In this document: positions 1 to 8,197 of the stretch, in pieces
Position numbering within the stretch: the first letter of the stretch is position 1
Layout of the letters: every line of letters starts with the position of its first letter
Source of the DNA: Gordonia sp. PDNC005
GTDB taxonomy: Bacteria > Actinomycetota > Actinomycetes > Mycobacteriales > Mycobacteriaceae
DNA: 64,000 nt
NCBI RefSeq assembly: GCF_016919385.1
Contig: NZ_CP070351.1
Coordinates: 682,001 to 746,000 of the forward strand
Direction: 5' to 3'
The notes under the pieces: model-generated
What the model was told of the DNA's origin: nothing
The model's database searches: none
The model's input: the letters and a program-made list of their open reading frames with translations, nothing else
Translations under genes and position numbers: made by a program

Positions 1-330
1 GTTGCCCTTCGTCGGCATCAGGGCGTCGAACGAGACGCCGAGGCGCACGGAGTTGAATCCGTACCCGGCGAGTTTCGCGGCGTCGGCCGCGGTGACGGTG
101 AATCCGTCGCCGGCCTTGAGGTACGGCGCCTCCTTGTCGACGTTGTTCACACCGTGATTCAGCACCACGCGACCTGCTGCGTCGACGATCGAGGTGCCGC
201 GTGTGTGCAGCGCACTCACCGCGAGAGGGTCGGCGGGAGCGGCGGCCGCCTGCGGTGCGACGACCAGGGTGGACGACACGACGGCGCCGACGGTGACGAT
301 GAGCGCGGCGATGCTGCGAGGCAGAGACAT
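1..330 (-). CDS. Secreted glycoside hydrolase family 5 protein (endoglycoceramidase-like), N-terminal part only
   Basis: The reading frame starts at an ATG at 328-330 and runs off the left edge of the window; 110 residues are visible. A signal peptide is clear: basic start, hydrophobic core, and cleavage near QAAAAPAD at about residues 27-34. The mature part then carries 'GTSIVDAAGRVVLNHGVNNVDKE', a following 'DAAKLAGYGFNSVRLGVSFD', which is how endoglycoceramidase-like GH5 enzymes begin: (beta/alpha)8 strand 1 with GVN, strand 2 with GFNSVRLG. The catalytic glutamates lie beyond the edge. An exported glycosidase acting on glycolipids or glycans is likely; the substrate cannot be told from this fragment. 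It is divergent from the DUF3089 gene at 416. Confidence 0.72.
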   Translation of the reverse strand, partial: MSLPRSIAALIVTVGAVVSSTLVVAPQAAAAPADPLAVSALHTRGTSIVDAAGRVVLNHGVNNVDKEAPYLKAGDGFTVTAADAAKLAGYGFNSVRLGVSFDALMPTKGN

Positions 331-356
331 GGCCGCACCCTACTCATGAGTCAGAT

Positions 357-369
357 CACTGTGACAGTG
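357..369. promoter_or_regulatory. Inverted repeat between divergent exported hydrolases
   Basis: CACTGT-G-ACAGTG is a perfect inverted repeat, and a further TGTCACAG at 383-390 pairs with CTGTGACA at 359-366. It lies in the 85-nt gap between the GH5 gene and the DUF3089 gene, so it may be an operator for one or both. The regulator is unknown. Confidence 0.35.
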
Positions 370-415
370 TCTAGGGGTCGAATGTCACAGATCGCATGCC
401 TGGAGAGGGATATTC

Positions 416-1567
416 ATGCCATTTCGTCGTAACGGACCATTCTTCGTACTCGTGGCGGCTGTCGCCGTCGTGGCCGGTCTGCTCGTGGTTCCGCCGCCGC
501 CGGCGTCCGCCGCGCCCGCGGTGCAGTGGTTGTGTCGCCCGGGGGCCCTTGACCCCTGTGATCTGAAGAACGATCGCACGGACCTCCTCACACGGAAGAC
601 TCATCCGGCCACCGTGACGCCGGAATCGGCGAAGAAGGCCGACTGCTTCTACGTCTATCCGACCGTGACCGACCAGCCGTCCCTGCTGGCCGACAAGAAG
701 GCCGTCCCGTCGGTCCAGTCGATCGCTCGTTTCCAAGCAGCGTCGTTCAACGACCTGTGCCGCGTGTACGCGCCGGTCTACCGCCAGATGACCCTGTGGG
801 GTCTCAGCCCGGCGATGATGGCGTCCTGGGTCGGCAACCGCGACATCCCCAACACGTCGTACGGCGACGTGAAGCGCGCGTGGCAGAAGTACCTCCGCGA
901 CGACAACAAGGGACGACCGGTGATCTTCATCGGACACTCGCAGGGGACCATGATGCTGCGCAAGCTGATCCGCGAGGAGATCGACCCGAAGCCGGAGTTG
1001 CGCCGCAAAATGGTCGGCGCCTTCCTGATGGGCGGCAACGTGATGACGGCGAGGGGGAAGACCACCGGAGGTGACTTCCGGAACACTCCCGTCTGCACCC
1101 GCCGTGCGCAGACCGGCTGTGTGGTCGCCTACTCCACCGAACTGGTCGGCCTCCCGTCGTTGTTCGGCAACAGCAGTCTCGATGCGCTCAGCAGCCCGAT
1201 GAACCTGCCCACCGGTCCGGCTTTCCAGGTCGCGTGCACCGATCCGGACAAGCTCAGCGGCGACTACAGCCCGGCCGCCGCCACAGTGCCCAGCCGTCCG
1301 TATGCGGCGAGCATGATCGCATTCCTGATGAACGTCTCGACGTTCCCGGGGACCCTGCCGACGTCGAAGTCGACCTGGACCACCGGGCCCGGTCGGTGGA
1401 AGGTGAACTGTGTGAACCCGAACGGATTCCACCGCCTGCACGCAACACCGGTGATCCCGCAGCATTTCAACGAACTGCCGCTGTTCGATTCGCACCTCGT
1501 CGACTTGAACCTCGGCATCGAGAAACTGCACTCGATCGCGGCTCAGCAACTCGCCGCCTACCACTGA
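416..1567 (+). CDS. Secreted DUF3089 alpha/beta-hydrolase (lipase/lysophospholipase-like)
   Basis: 383 residues. An N-terminal signal peptide (hydrophobic stretch about residues 9-26, cleavage near ASAAPA) is followed by a DUF3089 domain covering most of the chain: 'ADCFYVYPTV' is the family's typical opening. The nucleophile elbow is GHSQG with Ser175; the acid and His should lie in the C-terminal third, where 'NPNGFHRLH' offers a plausible His. The start ATG is preceded by GGAGAGGG at good distance. In mycolata this family is linked to lipid or ester hydrolysis outside the membrane; the true substrate is not known. Followed by a strong hairpin at 1571-1617. Confidence 0.8.
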   Translation: MPFRRNGPFFVLVAAVAVVAGLLVVPPPPASAAPAVQWLCRPGALDPCDLKNDRTDLLTRKTHPATVTPESAKKADCFYVYPTVTDQPSLLADKKAVPSVQSIARFQAASFNDLCRVYAPVYRQMTLWGLSPAMMASWVGNRDIPNTSYGDVKRAWQKYLRDDNKGRPVIFIGHSQGTMMLRKLIREEIDPKPELRRKMVGAFLMGGNVMTARGKTTGGDFRNTPVCTRRAQTGCVVAYSTELVGLPSLFGNSSLDALSSPMNLPTGPAFQVACTDPDKLSGDYSPAAATVPSRPYAASMIAFLMNVSTFPGTLPTSKSTWTTGPGRWKVNCVNPNGFHRLHATPVIPQHFNELPLFDSHLVDLNLGIEKLHSIAAQQLAAYH

Positions 1568-1570
1568 CTC

Positions 1571-1617
1571 ACGTTGGCGGCGTTTCTCAGAGCTGGGACG
1601 GGAAACGCCGCCAACGT
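1571..1617. terminator. Long inverted repeat between convergent genes
   Basis: ACGTTGGCGGCGTTTC at 1571-1586 pairs perfectly over 16 bp with 1602-1617 across a 15-nt loop. It lies between the stop codons of two convergent genes and probably ends both transcripts. There is no U-tract. It resembles in layout the hairpin repeats at 61294 and 62296. Confidence 0.6.
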
Positions 1618-1624
1618 TCGCGCC

Positions 1625-2314
1625 CTAGTCGGCGGGGCCCGACTCCAACGCTGCGCGGACCCTGATCTCCAACGCCGAGGTCCCCGCGGCAGGCAGGTTG
1701 ATCAGGCCGTCCAACTCGGTGCGGGCCCGTTCGTACGCCTGGCGGCGTTCCTGCGGTGACGCGCCGTCGTCCATCGCCAGTGCCAGCAACCGCTGGGCCC
1801 GGGACAGCCGTTCCTGCTCCACCGGACTGAAATCCGAACGTCGACGGCGTTTGGCCTCCTGTTCGGCCAGGTCGAGGGACGTCGTGTAGTCGTGCACGGC
1901 GTCGCGGTAGGACCGGACGGCGGCCGGATCGGCGGCGTCGTCCGCAGACGGCCGGAGGAGTTCGGCACGACTTCGGGCGCGATGAAACTTCTCCGTCAGC
2001 GGCTCGCGAAGGTCGACGAGCATCGGGTAGTCGAGAAGGGTCGCGAGATCGGTTTCATGGGTGAACCACCGTTCGTCGGTGGCGTTGTGATCGGCGACCG
2101 CGGACGCGAGCTCCCGCTGCACCGAGGCGGCGTCGATCCGCCCTCGACTCTCCGCCTCCGCTCGGGCGACGCTCGTCTCCTGTTTGATGCGATACCGCTC
2201 GAGGCTGCGTTGAGCACGCCGTTCGTTCCACGCGGAGACGGCCCGAATCGCGCCGCCGATCGATCCGCCGAACACGAACACGAGCCACCAGTACTGGCCG
2301 ATGACGCCCCACAT
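1625..2314 (-). CDS. Small membrane-anchored protein of unknown function
   Basis: 229 residues from the ATG at 2312-2314; the open frame extends further upstream, but that part overlaps the end of the kinase gene and has no protein-like composition. One hydrophobic segment at about residues 7-27 (YWWLVFVFGGSIGGAI) is followed by a long charged, mostly helical region rich in Arg, Glu and Ala. This suggests an N-terminally anchored cytoplasmic coiled or helical domain. I do not recognise the family. It starts 20 nt after the stop of the Ser/Thr kinase gene, so the two are probably co-transcribed and functionally related. Confidence 0.6.
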   Translation of the reverse strand: MWGVIGQYWWLVFVFGGSIGGAIRAVSAWNERRAQRSLERYRIKQETSVARAEAESRGRIDAASVQRELASAVADHNATDERWFTHETDLATLLDYPMLVDLREPLTEKFHRARSRAELLRPSADDAADPAAVRSYRDAVHDYTTSLDLAEQEAKRRRRSDFSPVEQERLSRAQRLLALAMDDGASPQERRQAYERARTELDGLINLPAAGTSALEIRVRAALESGPAD

Positions 2315-2333
2315 GGCTCTATTGTGCCGTGGT

Positions 2334-3797
2334 TCAGCAGATCTCGGTGCCCACCGGAGTCGTGTCGTCGAGGTAGCGGGCATACACCTCGCCGCCGATC
2401 GAGGCCTTCTTCGCGCAGGTGGCGGCCACCGATGAACCCTCGTAGTAGACCGCGTAGATGGGGCTTCCGTCGTCGTACGCCTGGCGCATCGACGAACAGG
2501 AATTGTCGGTGCGCAGGTACTCCGCGCCCGGATTCGCGGCGAGTGCCGCGCCGACCTGCTCCTCGTACCGGCCGGGAGTGGTCGCATTGAACACGATCAG
2601 AATGCTCTGCCCATTGCATTCGGGGACAGTGATCGGTGTCGACAGTCCGAGATCGTTCCGGTCGCGGGCCGTTGTCGGACGAATGGCGGTCTCGGTGACC
2701 GTGGTGGCGGTCGCTGTCGGCGTGGATGCCGAGATGGTCGTCGTGGACACCGCGACACTCGTCGGCGAGGCCGCAACCGGATCCGTGTCTGAGTTCTTCA
2801 TGGCCACCCAGACCGCGCCGGCGCCCGCGAGCAGTGCGACTGCTGCGACAGCAGTGGCGATGAGAGCCACACGACCGCTGTTCGACGCCGGAGCAGGTTG
2901 TGCGTTGGGATGCATCATCGGTTGGTACGGCATCGCCGGGGCGGGGTGCGGCGCACGAACGGGTGCGACCAGAGTCGGCGTGTGACGGCCCGCGAGTGCA
3001 TCTTTCGCGGCGGCGGCGAACGCGCCGCACGTGGCGATCCGCTGGGTCGGGTCTTTTGCCGTGCCCGCTGCGATCACCGGGTCGAGGACAGTGCCGGTTG
3101 GTGGGACGGGCCTGGTCAAGTGGCCGGTGATGATCTTCTCATAGCTGGTCGACGGGTACGGCGGACCACCCATGACCGACTCGAACAGCACACACGCCAG
3201 CGAATAGACGTCGCCGGCGGGAGTGAGCGCAACGTCGTCGGCGAACCGCTCCGGCGCCATGTACGCGAACGATCCGATCGCCGATCCGGTCGCGGTGAAG
3301 CGTGTGGCGCCGGCCGACTGCGCGATCCCGAAGTCGACGAGATACGCGAAGTCGTTGGCGTCGACGAGGATGTTCTCCGGCTTCACGTCGCGATGCAGAA
3401 GTCCGGACGCGTGTGCCGCGTCGAGCGCGCCCGCGATCTGCGCGATGAGAGCCACCGCCCGCTCGGCGGGCAGCGGTGCGTCCTTGATGAGACTCCGCAG
3501 GTCGCGGCCGTCGACGATGCGCATGTCGAGATACAGCAGCCCGTCGATCTCGCCGAAGTCGTGGATCGGGATGACGTGGGGATCGTTGAGCCGTGCGACC
3601 GTCTGCGATTCGCGCAGGAACCGGGCACGGAACTGCTCGTCGTCGGCGAGATGGGGCGGCAGGAGCTTCAGAGCGACCGTCCGGTCTTTGACCGTGTCGA
3701 CGGCCTCGTACACCTCGCCCATACCGCCTCGACCGATGAGTCGGACGAGGCGGTACGGGCCGAGTTCGGTGCCGGAACGATCGGCTGCGGTGCTCAT
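2334..3797 (-). CDS. Membrane Ser/Thr protein kinase (PknB/PknE-like) with extracytoplasmic sensor domain
   Basis: 487 residues. The kinase domain (about 15-275) has the glycine loop GRGGMG at 22-27, catalytic Lys44, HRD at 135-137 (HRDVKPEN) and DFG at 155-157, then the APE-like 'MAPERFAD'. A Pro/Ala-rich juxtamembrane linker leads to one transmembrane helix around 310-335 ('RVALIATAVAAVALLAGAG'). The outer part of about 150 residues is Thr/Ser-rich, then folds into a compact domain with four cysteines (ECNG, NSCSS, ATCAK and the C-terminal EIC), suitable for two disulfides. There are no PASTA repeats, so this is not PknB itself. The kinase should couple an envelope signal to phosphorylation of cytoplasmic targets. 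It overlaps nothing and precedes the membrane protein at 1625. Confidence 0.88.
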   Translation of the reverse strand: MSTAADRSGTELGPYRLVRLIGRGGMGEVYEAVDTVKDRTVALKLLPPHLADDEQFRARFLRESQTVARLNDPHVIPIHDFGEIDGLLYLDMRIVDGRDLRSLIKDAPLPAERAVALIAQIAGALDAAHASGLLHRDVKPENILVDANDFAYLVDFGIAQSAGATRFTATGSAIGSFAYMAPERFADDVALTPAGDVYSLACVLFESVMGGPPYPSTSYEKIITGHLTRPVPPTGTVLDPVIAAGTAKDPTQRIATCGAFAAAAKDALAGRHTPTLVAPVRAPHPAPAMPYQPMMHPNAQPAPASNSGRVALIATAVAAVALLAGAGAVWVAMKNSDTDPVAASPTSVAVSTTTISASTPTATATTVTETAIRPTTARDRNDLGLSTPITVPECNGQSILIVFNATTPGRYEEQVGAALAANPGAEYLRTDNSCSSMRQAYDDGSPIYAVYYEGSSVAATCAKKASIGGEVYARYLDDTTPVGTEIC

Positions 3798-3827
3798 GCC
3801 GAACAGACTAATCGGGCGAGTGGCTGA

Positions 3828-4460
3828 TCAGACCGGCAGACCCGCTTCGAGGAGGTCGATCGCCTCGATGCACTCCTCGAGTGTCGGGATCTCGCCGTTG
3901 CCGCTGTTGTCGACCACGTGGAACAGCACTCCGACAACCGCGGCGATGAACACGCGCAGACGCAGGTCGTCCGGCTTCACCCCGAGATAGTCGGCGATGA
4001 ATCCGGTGGTCTCGGTGATCACCTCGTCCGCCTCGGCTTGATGCGCCGCGAACAGGGTCGGTTCGTTCTGGATCAAGTGGTAGCGAGCCATGTTCGACGC
4101 CCACTCGTCCTCGGCGGCGATCGCGAACATGTCCGACACCATGCGGCGAAGCAGGTCGAAGCGGCTGAGCCCCGGCTCGATTCCGCGGAGCATCGCCGCC
4201 CGGCGTTCGTTGTCCAGGTCGTCTTTCAGGACCACCTGTTCCTTGCTCTGGAAGTATCGGAAGAAGGTGGTGTGCGAGACGTCGGCCGCGTCGGCGATCT
4301 GCGCCACCGTGGTGGCGGTGTATCCCTGCCTTTCGAACAGGTCCATAGCGGCGGTGCGAATCGCGTTCCGGGTGCGCGCCTTGTTGCGTTCCCGTAGACC
4401 GGGCCGCGGCCCCGGGGTGTTCCCCGGGGCCGCGGTCTGGGTGGAGCTCTCGGTCGACAT
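3828..4460 (-). CDS. TetR-family repressor, partner of the upstream MMPL gene
   Basis: 210 residues. The ATG at 4458-4460 lies 2 nt after the stop of the MMPL gene; a longer frame reaching upstream only reads MMPL codons out of frame. The helix-turn-helix is at about residues 38-65 ('TVAQIADAADVSHTTFFRYF'), followed by the variable ligand-binding helical domain. A Pro/Gly-rich N-terminal tail precedes the HTH. Being translated directly behind the exporter, it most likely represses the pair through the inverted repeats at 6708-6730 (inferred). The inducer is probably a lipid or acyl compound, as in similar pairs. Confidence 0.85.
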   Translation of the reverse strand: MSTESSTQTAAPGNTPGPRPGLRERNKARTRNAIRTAAMDLFERQGYTATTVAQIADAADVSHTTFFRYFQSKEQVVLKDDLDNERRAAMLRGIEPGLSRFDLLRRMVSDMFAIAAEDEWASNMARYHLIQNEPTLFAAHQAEADEVITETTGFIADYLGVKPDDLRLRVFIAAVVGVLFHVVDNSGNGEIPTLEECIEAIDLLEAGLPV

Positions 4461-4462
4461 GG

Positions 4463-6706
4463 CTACTTCGCCTCGAGCGCCTCTGCGTCGGCCACCAGCG
4501 GCTCGGTGGTCTCGCCGACACCGCGGTCGCGCACCTTGCTGCCTTCGATGTCGAAGTCGACGACAAGCTTGTCGAGCCACTTCGGCAGACCCCAGGCACG
4601 GTCGCCGAGGAGGGAGATCACGGCCGGGACGACGATCATGCGGATGATGAAGGCGTCGAAGAACACTGCGATCGCAAGGGCGAAGCCCATCATCTTCGCG
4701 GTGGTGTCCGGTGCCAGCATGAACGCGGCGAACACGCTGATCATGATGATCGCGGCCGAGGTGACGACGCGGGAACCGTGACGGTAACCGGCGACGATGG
4801 CCTCCTTCGCGGACATCCCGTGCATGTACTCCTCACGCATGCGGGTGACCAGGAACACCTGGTAGTCCATCGCGAGACCGAAGACCACACCGATCAGGAA
4901 GATCGGCAGGAACGCGATGATCGGCTTGGTGTGATCGATCATGCCGAGTGCGCCGTCGGTGAAGATCCACGTGGTGATGCCGAAGGTGGCGAGCACCGAG
5001 AACAGGAAGCCGACGGTGCCGATCAACGGCACCCACAGGGAACGGAACACGCCGATCATGATCAGGAACGCGAGTCCGACCACCACCACGAGGTAGGGGA
5101 TGAGGGCTTTGTCGAGCTTGGCCGACAGGTCGGACATGATGGCCGTTTGACCGCCGACGTGGATCGACGCGCCCTGCTTCTCGATGTCGCTGGAGATGCC
5201 GCGGATGTCCTCCACGAGGTCGTGGGTCTCCGGGGCCGACGGTGCGGTCTTCGGAACGATCTGGATGATCGCCGAGTTCGCGCCGACATTCGGGTTCTTC
5301 GGATCAGTGGTGCCGTTGCCCATCCACATCAGGGCGTCCGGCGAGGCGACGCCCGGGAGTTTCGCGATCTCGCTGACGGCAGTGGTCGCGGCCTTGTCGA
5401 TGGTGCCGGAATCGGTGTGCAGGACAGCGATCAGCGGTCCAGCGACACCTTCGCCGAAGCCCTTGGCGACGAGTTCCTGAGCGGCCACCTCGTCGTCGGT
5501 GGTGGTGTCCATGCCGATCTGCATGCCCTTGATGGGCAGGGCGGCGGCGATCAGGATCGCGAGGCCGGCAACGATGAACACGACGGGACGCTTGACGACC
5601 ATCGAGCCGAACTTCACGCCGAACGTCTCGGTCGACTCGTCGGCATCGCCGTGGCGCAGCCACGGGATGCGGGGACTGAACGCGAAGCGGCCGAACGCGC
5701 CGAGCAGCGCCGGAATGAACGTCAGGGCGGCCAGGACGGCGACGATGATCGCGAGGGCCGCACCCAGACCCATCTGGGTGATGAACGGCAGGCCGATCAC
5801 CATGAGGGCGGCGACGGCGATGACCACCGTCAGGCCGGCGAAGACCACCGCCGTGCCCGCGGTGCCGACCGCTCTGCCTGCGGCGTCTTCGCGACTGCCG
5901 CCGCGATTGATCTCCGACCGGTAGCGGGACACGATGAACAGCGCGTAGTCGATGGAGACGGCGATGCCGAGCATGGTGATGATGCCGGTCGCGGCCTGGT
6001 TCACCGAGATCCACTCGGCGGACAGGGTCACTAGCATCATGGTCAGGCCGACGCCGACGAGGCCGGTGACGAGCGGGATGAACGCGGCGATCAGTGCGCC
6101 GAACGCGACGATCATGATGACGAAGGCGATTGCAAAACCGATCATCTCGGCCTTGCCCGGCTCCTCCTGTGCGGCCATCACGCCGCCGGTGGCCTCGACC
6201 TGCAGGCCGTTCACACGGTGTTTCTCGAGGACGTCGAGAAGTTCTGTCTTCGATTCGAGTTTGACGTCCATCAACTCGATGCCCTGCGGGACGGTGATCA
6301 GGCCGACGCGGCCCTGGTCACCGAGAACCGCCGACGCCATCTGTGGAGCCGCGGCTGCCGCGGTCACCGGGTTGACGATGGCGTCCTTGTTTGCCTTGGG
6401 GAGTGCCTGCAGGCCGGTGACGAGCTTGTCGATCTCGGCGGTGTGGGCGGCGAGGCCGTCCTTGGCGCCGATGACGACCGTCGTCGAGGCCTGGGACTGC
6501 GCCTTGTTGGCAGCGGGGAAGTACTCCTCCAACTGCGTCATGGCGGTGCCGCCGTCGGTGCCAGGCAATTCGAAGTCCTTGGAGAACTTCGGCTGCATGG
6601 CGTTGACGAGCGAGCCGGTGATCACGAGCGCGGCGATCCACGCGACGATCACCCACCACTTGTGCCGGAAGGAGAACCGCCCGAGGCGGAAGAGAATCGA
6701 TGACAT
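4463..6706 (-). CDS. MMPL-family (RND) lipid/drug transporter
   Basis: 747 residues. One transmembrane helix near residues 17-36 is followed by a periplasmic loop, a helix bundle, a second large loop (about 395-540) and a second bundle, the usual two-fold RND layout with 11-12 helices. Asp-Tyr pairs are present in both bundles ('SIDYALFIVSRYRSE' near residue 253 and 'AMDYQVFLVTRMREE'), matching the proton-relay positions of MmpL proteins. MMPL transporters move cell-wall lipids or lipophilic compounds using the proton gradient. The short C-terminal tail argues against MmpL3. The ATG follows directly on the operator with no Shine-Dalgarno, so the mRNA may be leaderless. The TetR gene follows 2 nt downstream. 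Confidence 0.9.
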   Translation of the reverse strand: MSSILFRLGRFSFRHKWWVIVAWIAALVITGSLVNAMQPKFSKDFELPGTDGGTAMTQLEEYFPAANKAQSQASTTVVIGAKDGLAAHTAEIDKLVTGLQALPKANKDAIVNPVTAAAAAPQMASAVLGDQGRVGLITVPQGIELMDVKLESKTELLDVLEKHRVNGLQVEATGGVMAAQEEPGKAEMIGFAIAFVIMIVAFGALIAAFIPLVTGLVGVGLTMMLVTLSAEWISVNQAATGIITMLGIAVSIDYALFIVSRYRSEINRGGSREDAAGRAVGTAGTAVVFAGLTVVIAVAALMVIGLPFITQMGLGAALAIIVAVLAALTFIPALLGAFGRFAFSPRIPWLRHGDADESTETFGVKFGSMVVKRPVVFIVAGLAILIAAALPIKGMQIGMDTTTDDEVAAQELVAKGFGEGVAGPLIAVLHTDSGTIDKAATTAVSEIAKLPGVASPDALMWMGNGTTDPKNPNVGANSAIIQIVPKTAPSAPETHDLVEDIRGISSDIEKQGASIHVGGQTAIMSDLSAKLDKALIPYLVVVVGLAFLIMIGVFRSLWVPLIGTVGFLFSVLATFGITTWIFTDGALGMIDHTKPIIAFLPIFLIGVVFGLAMDYQVFLVTRMREEYMHGMSAKEAIVAGYRHGSRVVTSAAIIMISVFAAFMLAPDTTAKMMGFALAIAVFFDAFIIRMIVVPAVISLLGDRAWGLPKWLDKLVVDFDIEGSKVRDRGVGETTEPLVADAEALEAK

Positions 6707-6707
6707 G

Positions 6708-6730
6708 CTAACGATTGTTAGTCACTAACA
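6708..6730. promoter_or_regulatory. Overlapping inverted repeats, probable TetR operator of the MMPL gene
   Basis: TGTTAGT-C-ACTAACA (6716-6730) is a perfect 7-bp inverted repeat with a 1-nt centre, and CTAAC-GATT-GTTAG (6708-6721) overlaps it. The arrangement begins 1 nt upstream of the MMPL start codon. Three regularly spaced CTAAC/GTTAG half-sites are typical of cooperative TetR binding. The TetR encoded at 3828-4460 is the obvious candidate. Confidence 0.7.
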
Positions 6731-6744
6731 GTTTCGCCGCAACC

Positions 6745-8139
6745 TCAGACGGGCGTGACGTCCGTCGCCTTCCCTCCCGGGACCACCAGGGCCGCGGCCA
6801 CCGCGGTGGTCAGCGGAACCGACAGCGCGAGTGCGATGCCGCCGACGAAGGCGCGTGCGAGTTCGATGGCGACCTCCTCCGAACTCAACAGTGACGACAC
6901 CGGCTGGCCCGCCACGGAGAACAACAGGAGCAGTGGGAGTGCACTGCCCGCGTAGGCGAACACGAGCGTGTACACGGTGCTCGCGATGTGGTCGCGCCCG
7001 ACGCGCATCGCTGCGCGGAATGCGCCGAGTCGTGTCTGATTCGGCATCGCGGCCAGCTCGAAGGTGGCCGACGCCTGGGTGATCGTGACGTCGTTCAACA
7101 CGCCCAGGGTGCCGATCACAAAGCCCGCGAGCAGCAGACCTTGGAGCGAGATCGTGCCCTGATACATCTGCAGGTTCGTCGTCGACGACGCCGACAGTCC
7201 GGTGAGTGACAGGGTCGAGATCGCGGCATTGCTCAACAGGCCGGCGACGACCAGCGACAGCAGAGTTCCGACCAGCGCCGCACTGGTGCGCAGGTTGACG
7301 CCGTGGGCGAGGTAGAGAACGGCGAACAGAATGGCCGCCGCGGACACGATCGCGACGATCACCACGTCGTTGCCGTCCAGGATCGACGGCAGCGTGAAGA
7401 AACCGAGGACCGCGAATGCTATCGCCAGGCCGATGATGGCGCGAAGGCCGCGCCAGGTGGCGACGACCACGACTGCGAGCACGAAGGCGATCGCCCAGAA
7501 GATCAGCGGGGTGCCGCGAGCGAAGTCGTAGAACGCGTAGCGCACCGAGGCCGTCGACGATTCGGCGCTCTGATCGGGCATCGCGCTGACTTTGATCGAG
7601 TCGTCGACCGCGAGACGGGGTTGACCGGGCTGCGGGTCGTCGGGTGCGCCGACGGACATATTCGCGGAGTCGGGTCCAGTGCCTGCCTGGGCTTTGTTCG
7701 TCGGAATCGACAAGACCGTGTACCGGCCTTCGTCAGGGCCCGACTTCAGTGCCAGCACGGTCGCGATGCACGGACCGCCGGTTGTCGGAATCTGCGGGAA
7801 ATCGGCTGTCGGGACGCCTGCGTCGATCATCGAGCAGTCGGTGCGAGTCTGCGCGACGACATCGGCCTCGTACACCTGGAGTGGCCCGCCGTCCGACGAC
7901 TTGTACTGCATCGGGATCGGGTGAGAGGCGTTCGACGGCCACGTCAGGAACACGCCAACGGACACGAACACGGCCGCCGCGGCGAGGACGACGATGACGG
8001 CCGGTTTGGCGAACCGAGTGAGGGTCCCCGGGATGTCCCCACCGTGCGAATGGTGGTGATGGTGCTCGTGCGTGGCAGACGCAAGAGGAGGGCGTGAGAC
8101 CTCCGGCTGCGGATCTGGGTCCGGTAGTCGGTGGCTCAC
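6745..8139 (-). CDS. YibE/F-like multi-spanning membrane protein
   Basis: 464 residues from a GTG with GGAGGG just upstream. A cytoplasmic N-terminus carries a His-rich run (HEHHHHHSHGGD, about residues 24-35), then one helix near 45-67, an exported domain of about 130 residues with 'YKSSDGGPLQVYEADVV', and seven to eight further helices from about residue 210. The order matches the YibE/F family, common in Actinobacteria and Firmicutes but biochemically undefined. The His stretch may bind a divalent metal, which is inference. It sits between the MMPL gene and the acyl-CoA dehydrogenase; a terminator-like hairpin upstream (8153-8184) suggests it is transcribed on its own. Confidence 0.82.
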   Translation of the reverse strand: MSHRLPDPDPQPEVSRPPLASATHEHHHHHSHGGDIPGTLTRFAKPAVIVVLAAAAVFVSVGVFLTWPSNASHPIPMQYKSSDGGPLQVYEADVVAQTRTDCSMIDAGVPTADFPQIPTTGGPCIATVLALKSGPDEGRYTVLSIPTNKAQAGTGPDSANMSVGAPDDPQPGQPRLAVDDSIKVSAMPDQSAESSTASVRYAFYDFARGTPLIFWAIAFVLAVVVVATWRGLRAIIGLAIAFAVLGFFTLPSILDGNDVVIVAIVSAAAILFAVLYLAHGVNLRTSAALVGTLLSLVVAGLLSNAAISTLSLTGLSASSTTNLQMYQGTISLQGLLLAGFVIGTLGVLNDVTITQASATFELAAMPNQTRLGAFRAAMRVGRDHIASTVYTLVFAYAGSALPLLLLFSVAGQPVSSLLSSEEVAIELARAFVGGIALALSVPLTTAVAAALVVPGGKATDVTPV

Positions 8140-8152
8140 GCCCTCCGAGTCT

Positions 8153-8184
8153 GCCCGAAAGCGGCCGCGGCCGCTCTCTCGGGC
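8153..8184. terminator. GC-rich hairpin behind the acyl-CoA dehydrogenase gene
   Basis: GCCCGA (8153-8158) and TCGGGC (8179-8184) enclose the perfect 16-nt palindrome AGCGGCCGCGGCCGCT at 8160-8175. It lies just past the stop of the minus-strand dehydrogenase gene and probably ends that transcript. Confidence 0.5.
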
Positions 8185-8197
8185 TGGTGACCTGTGG

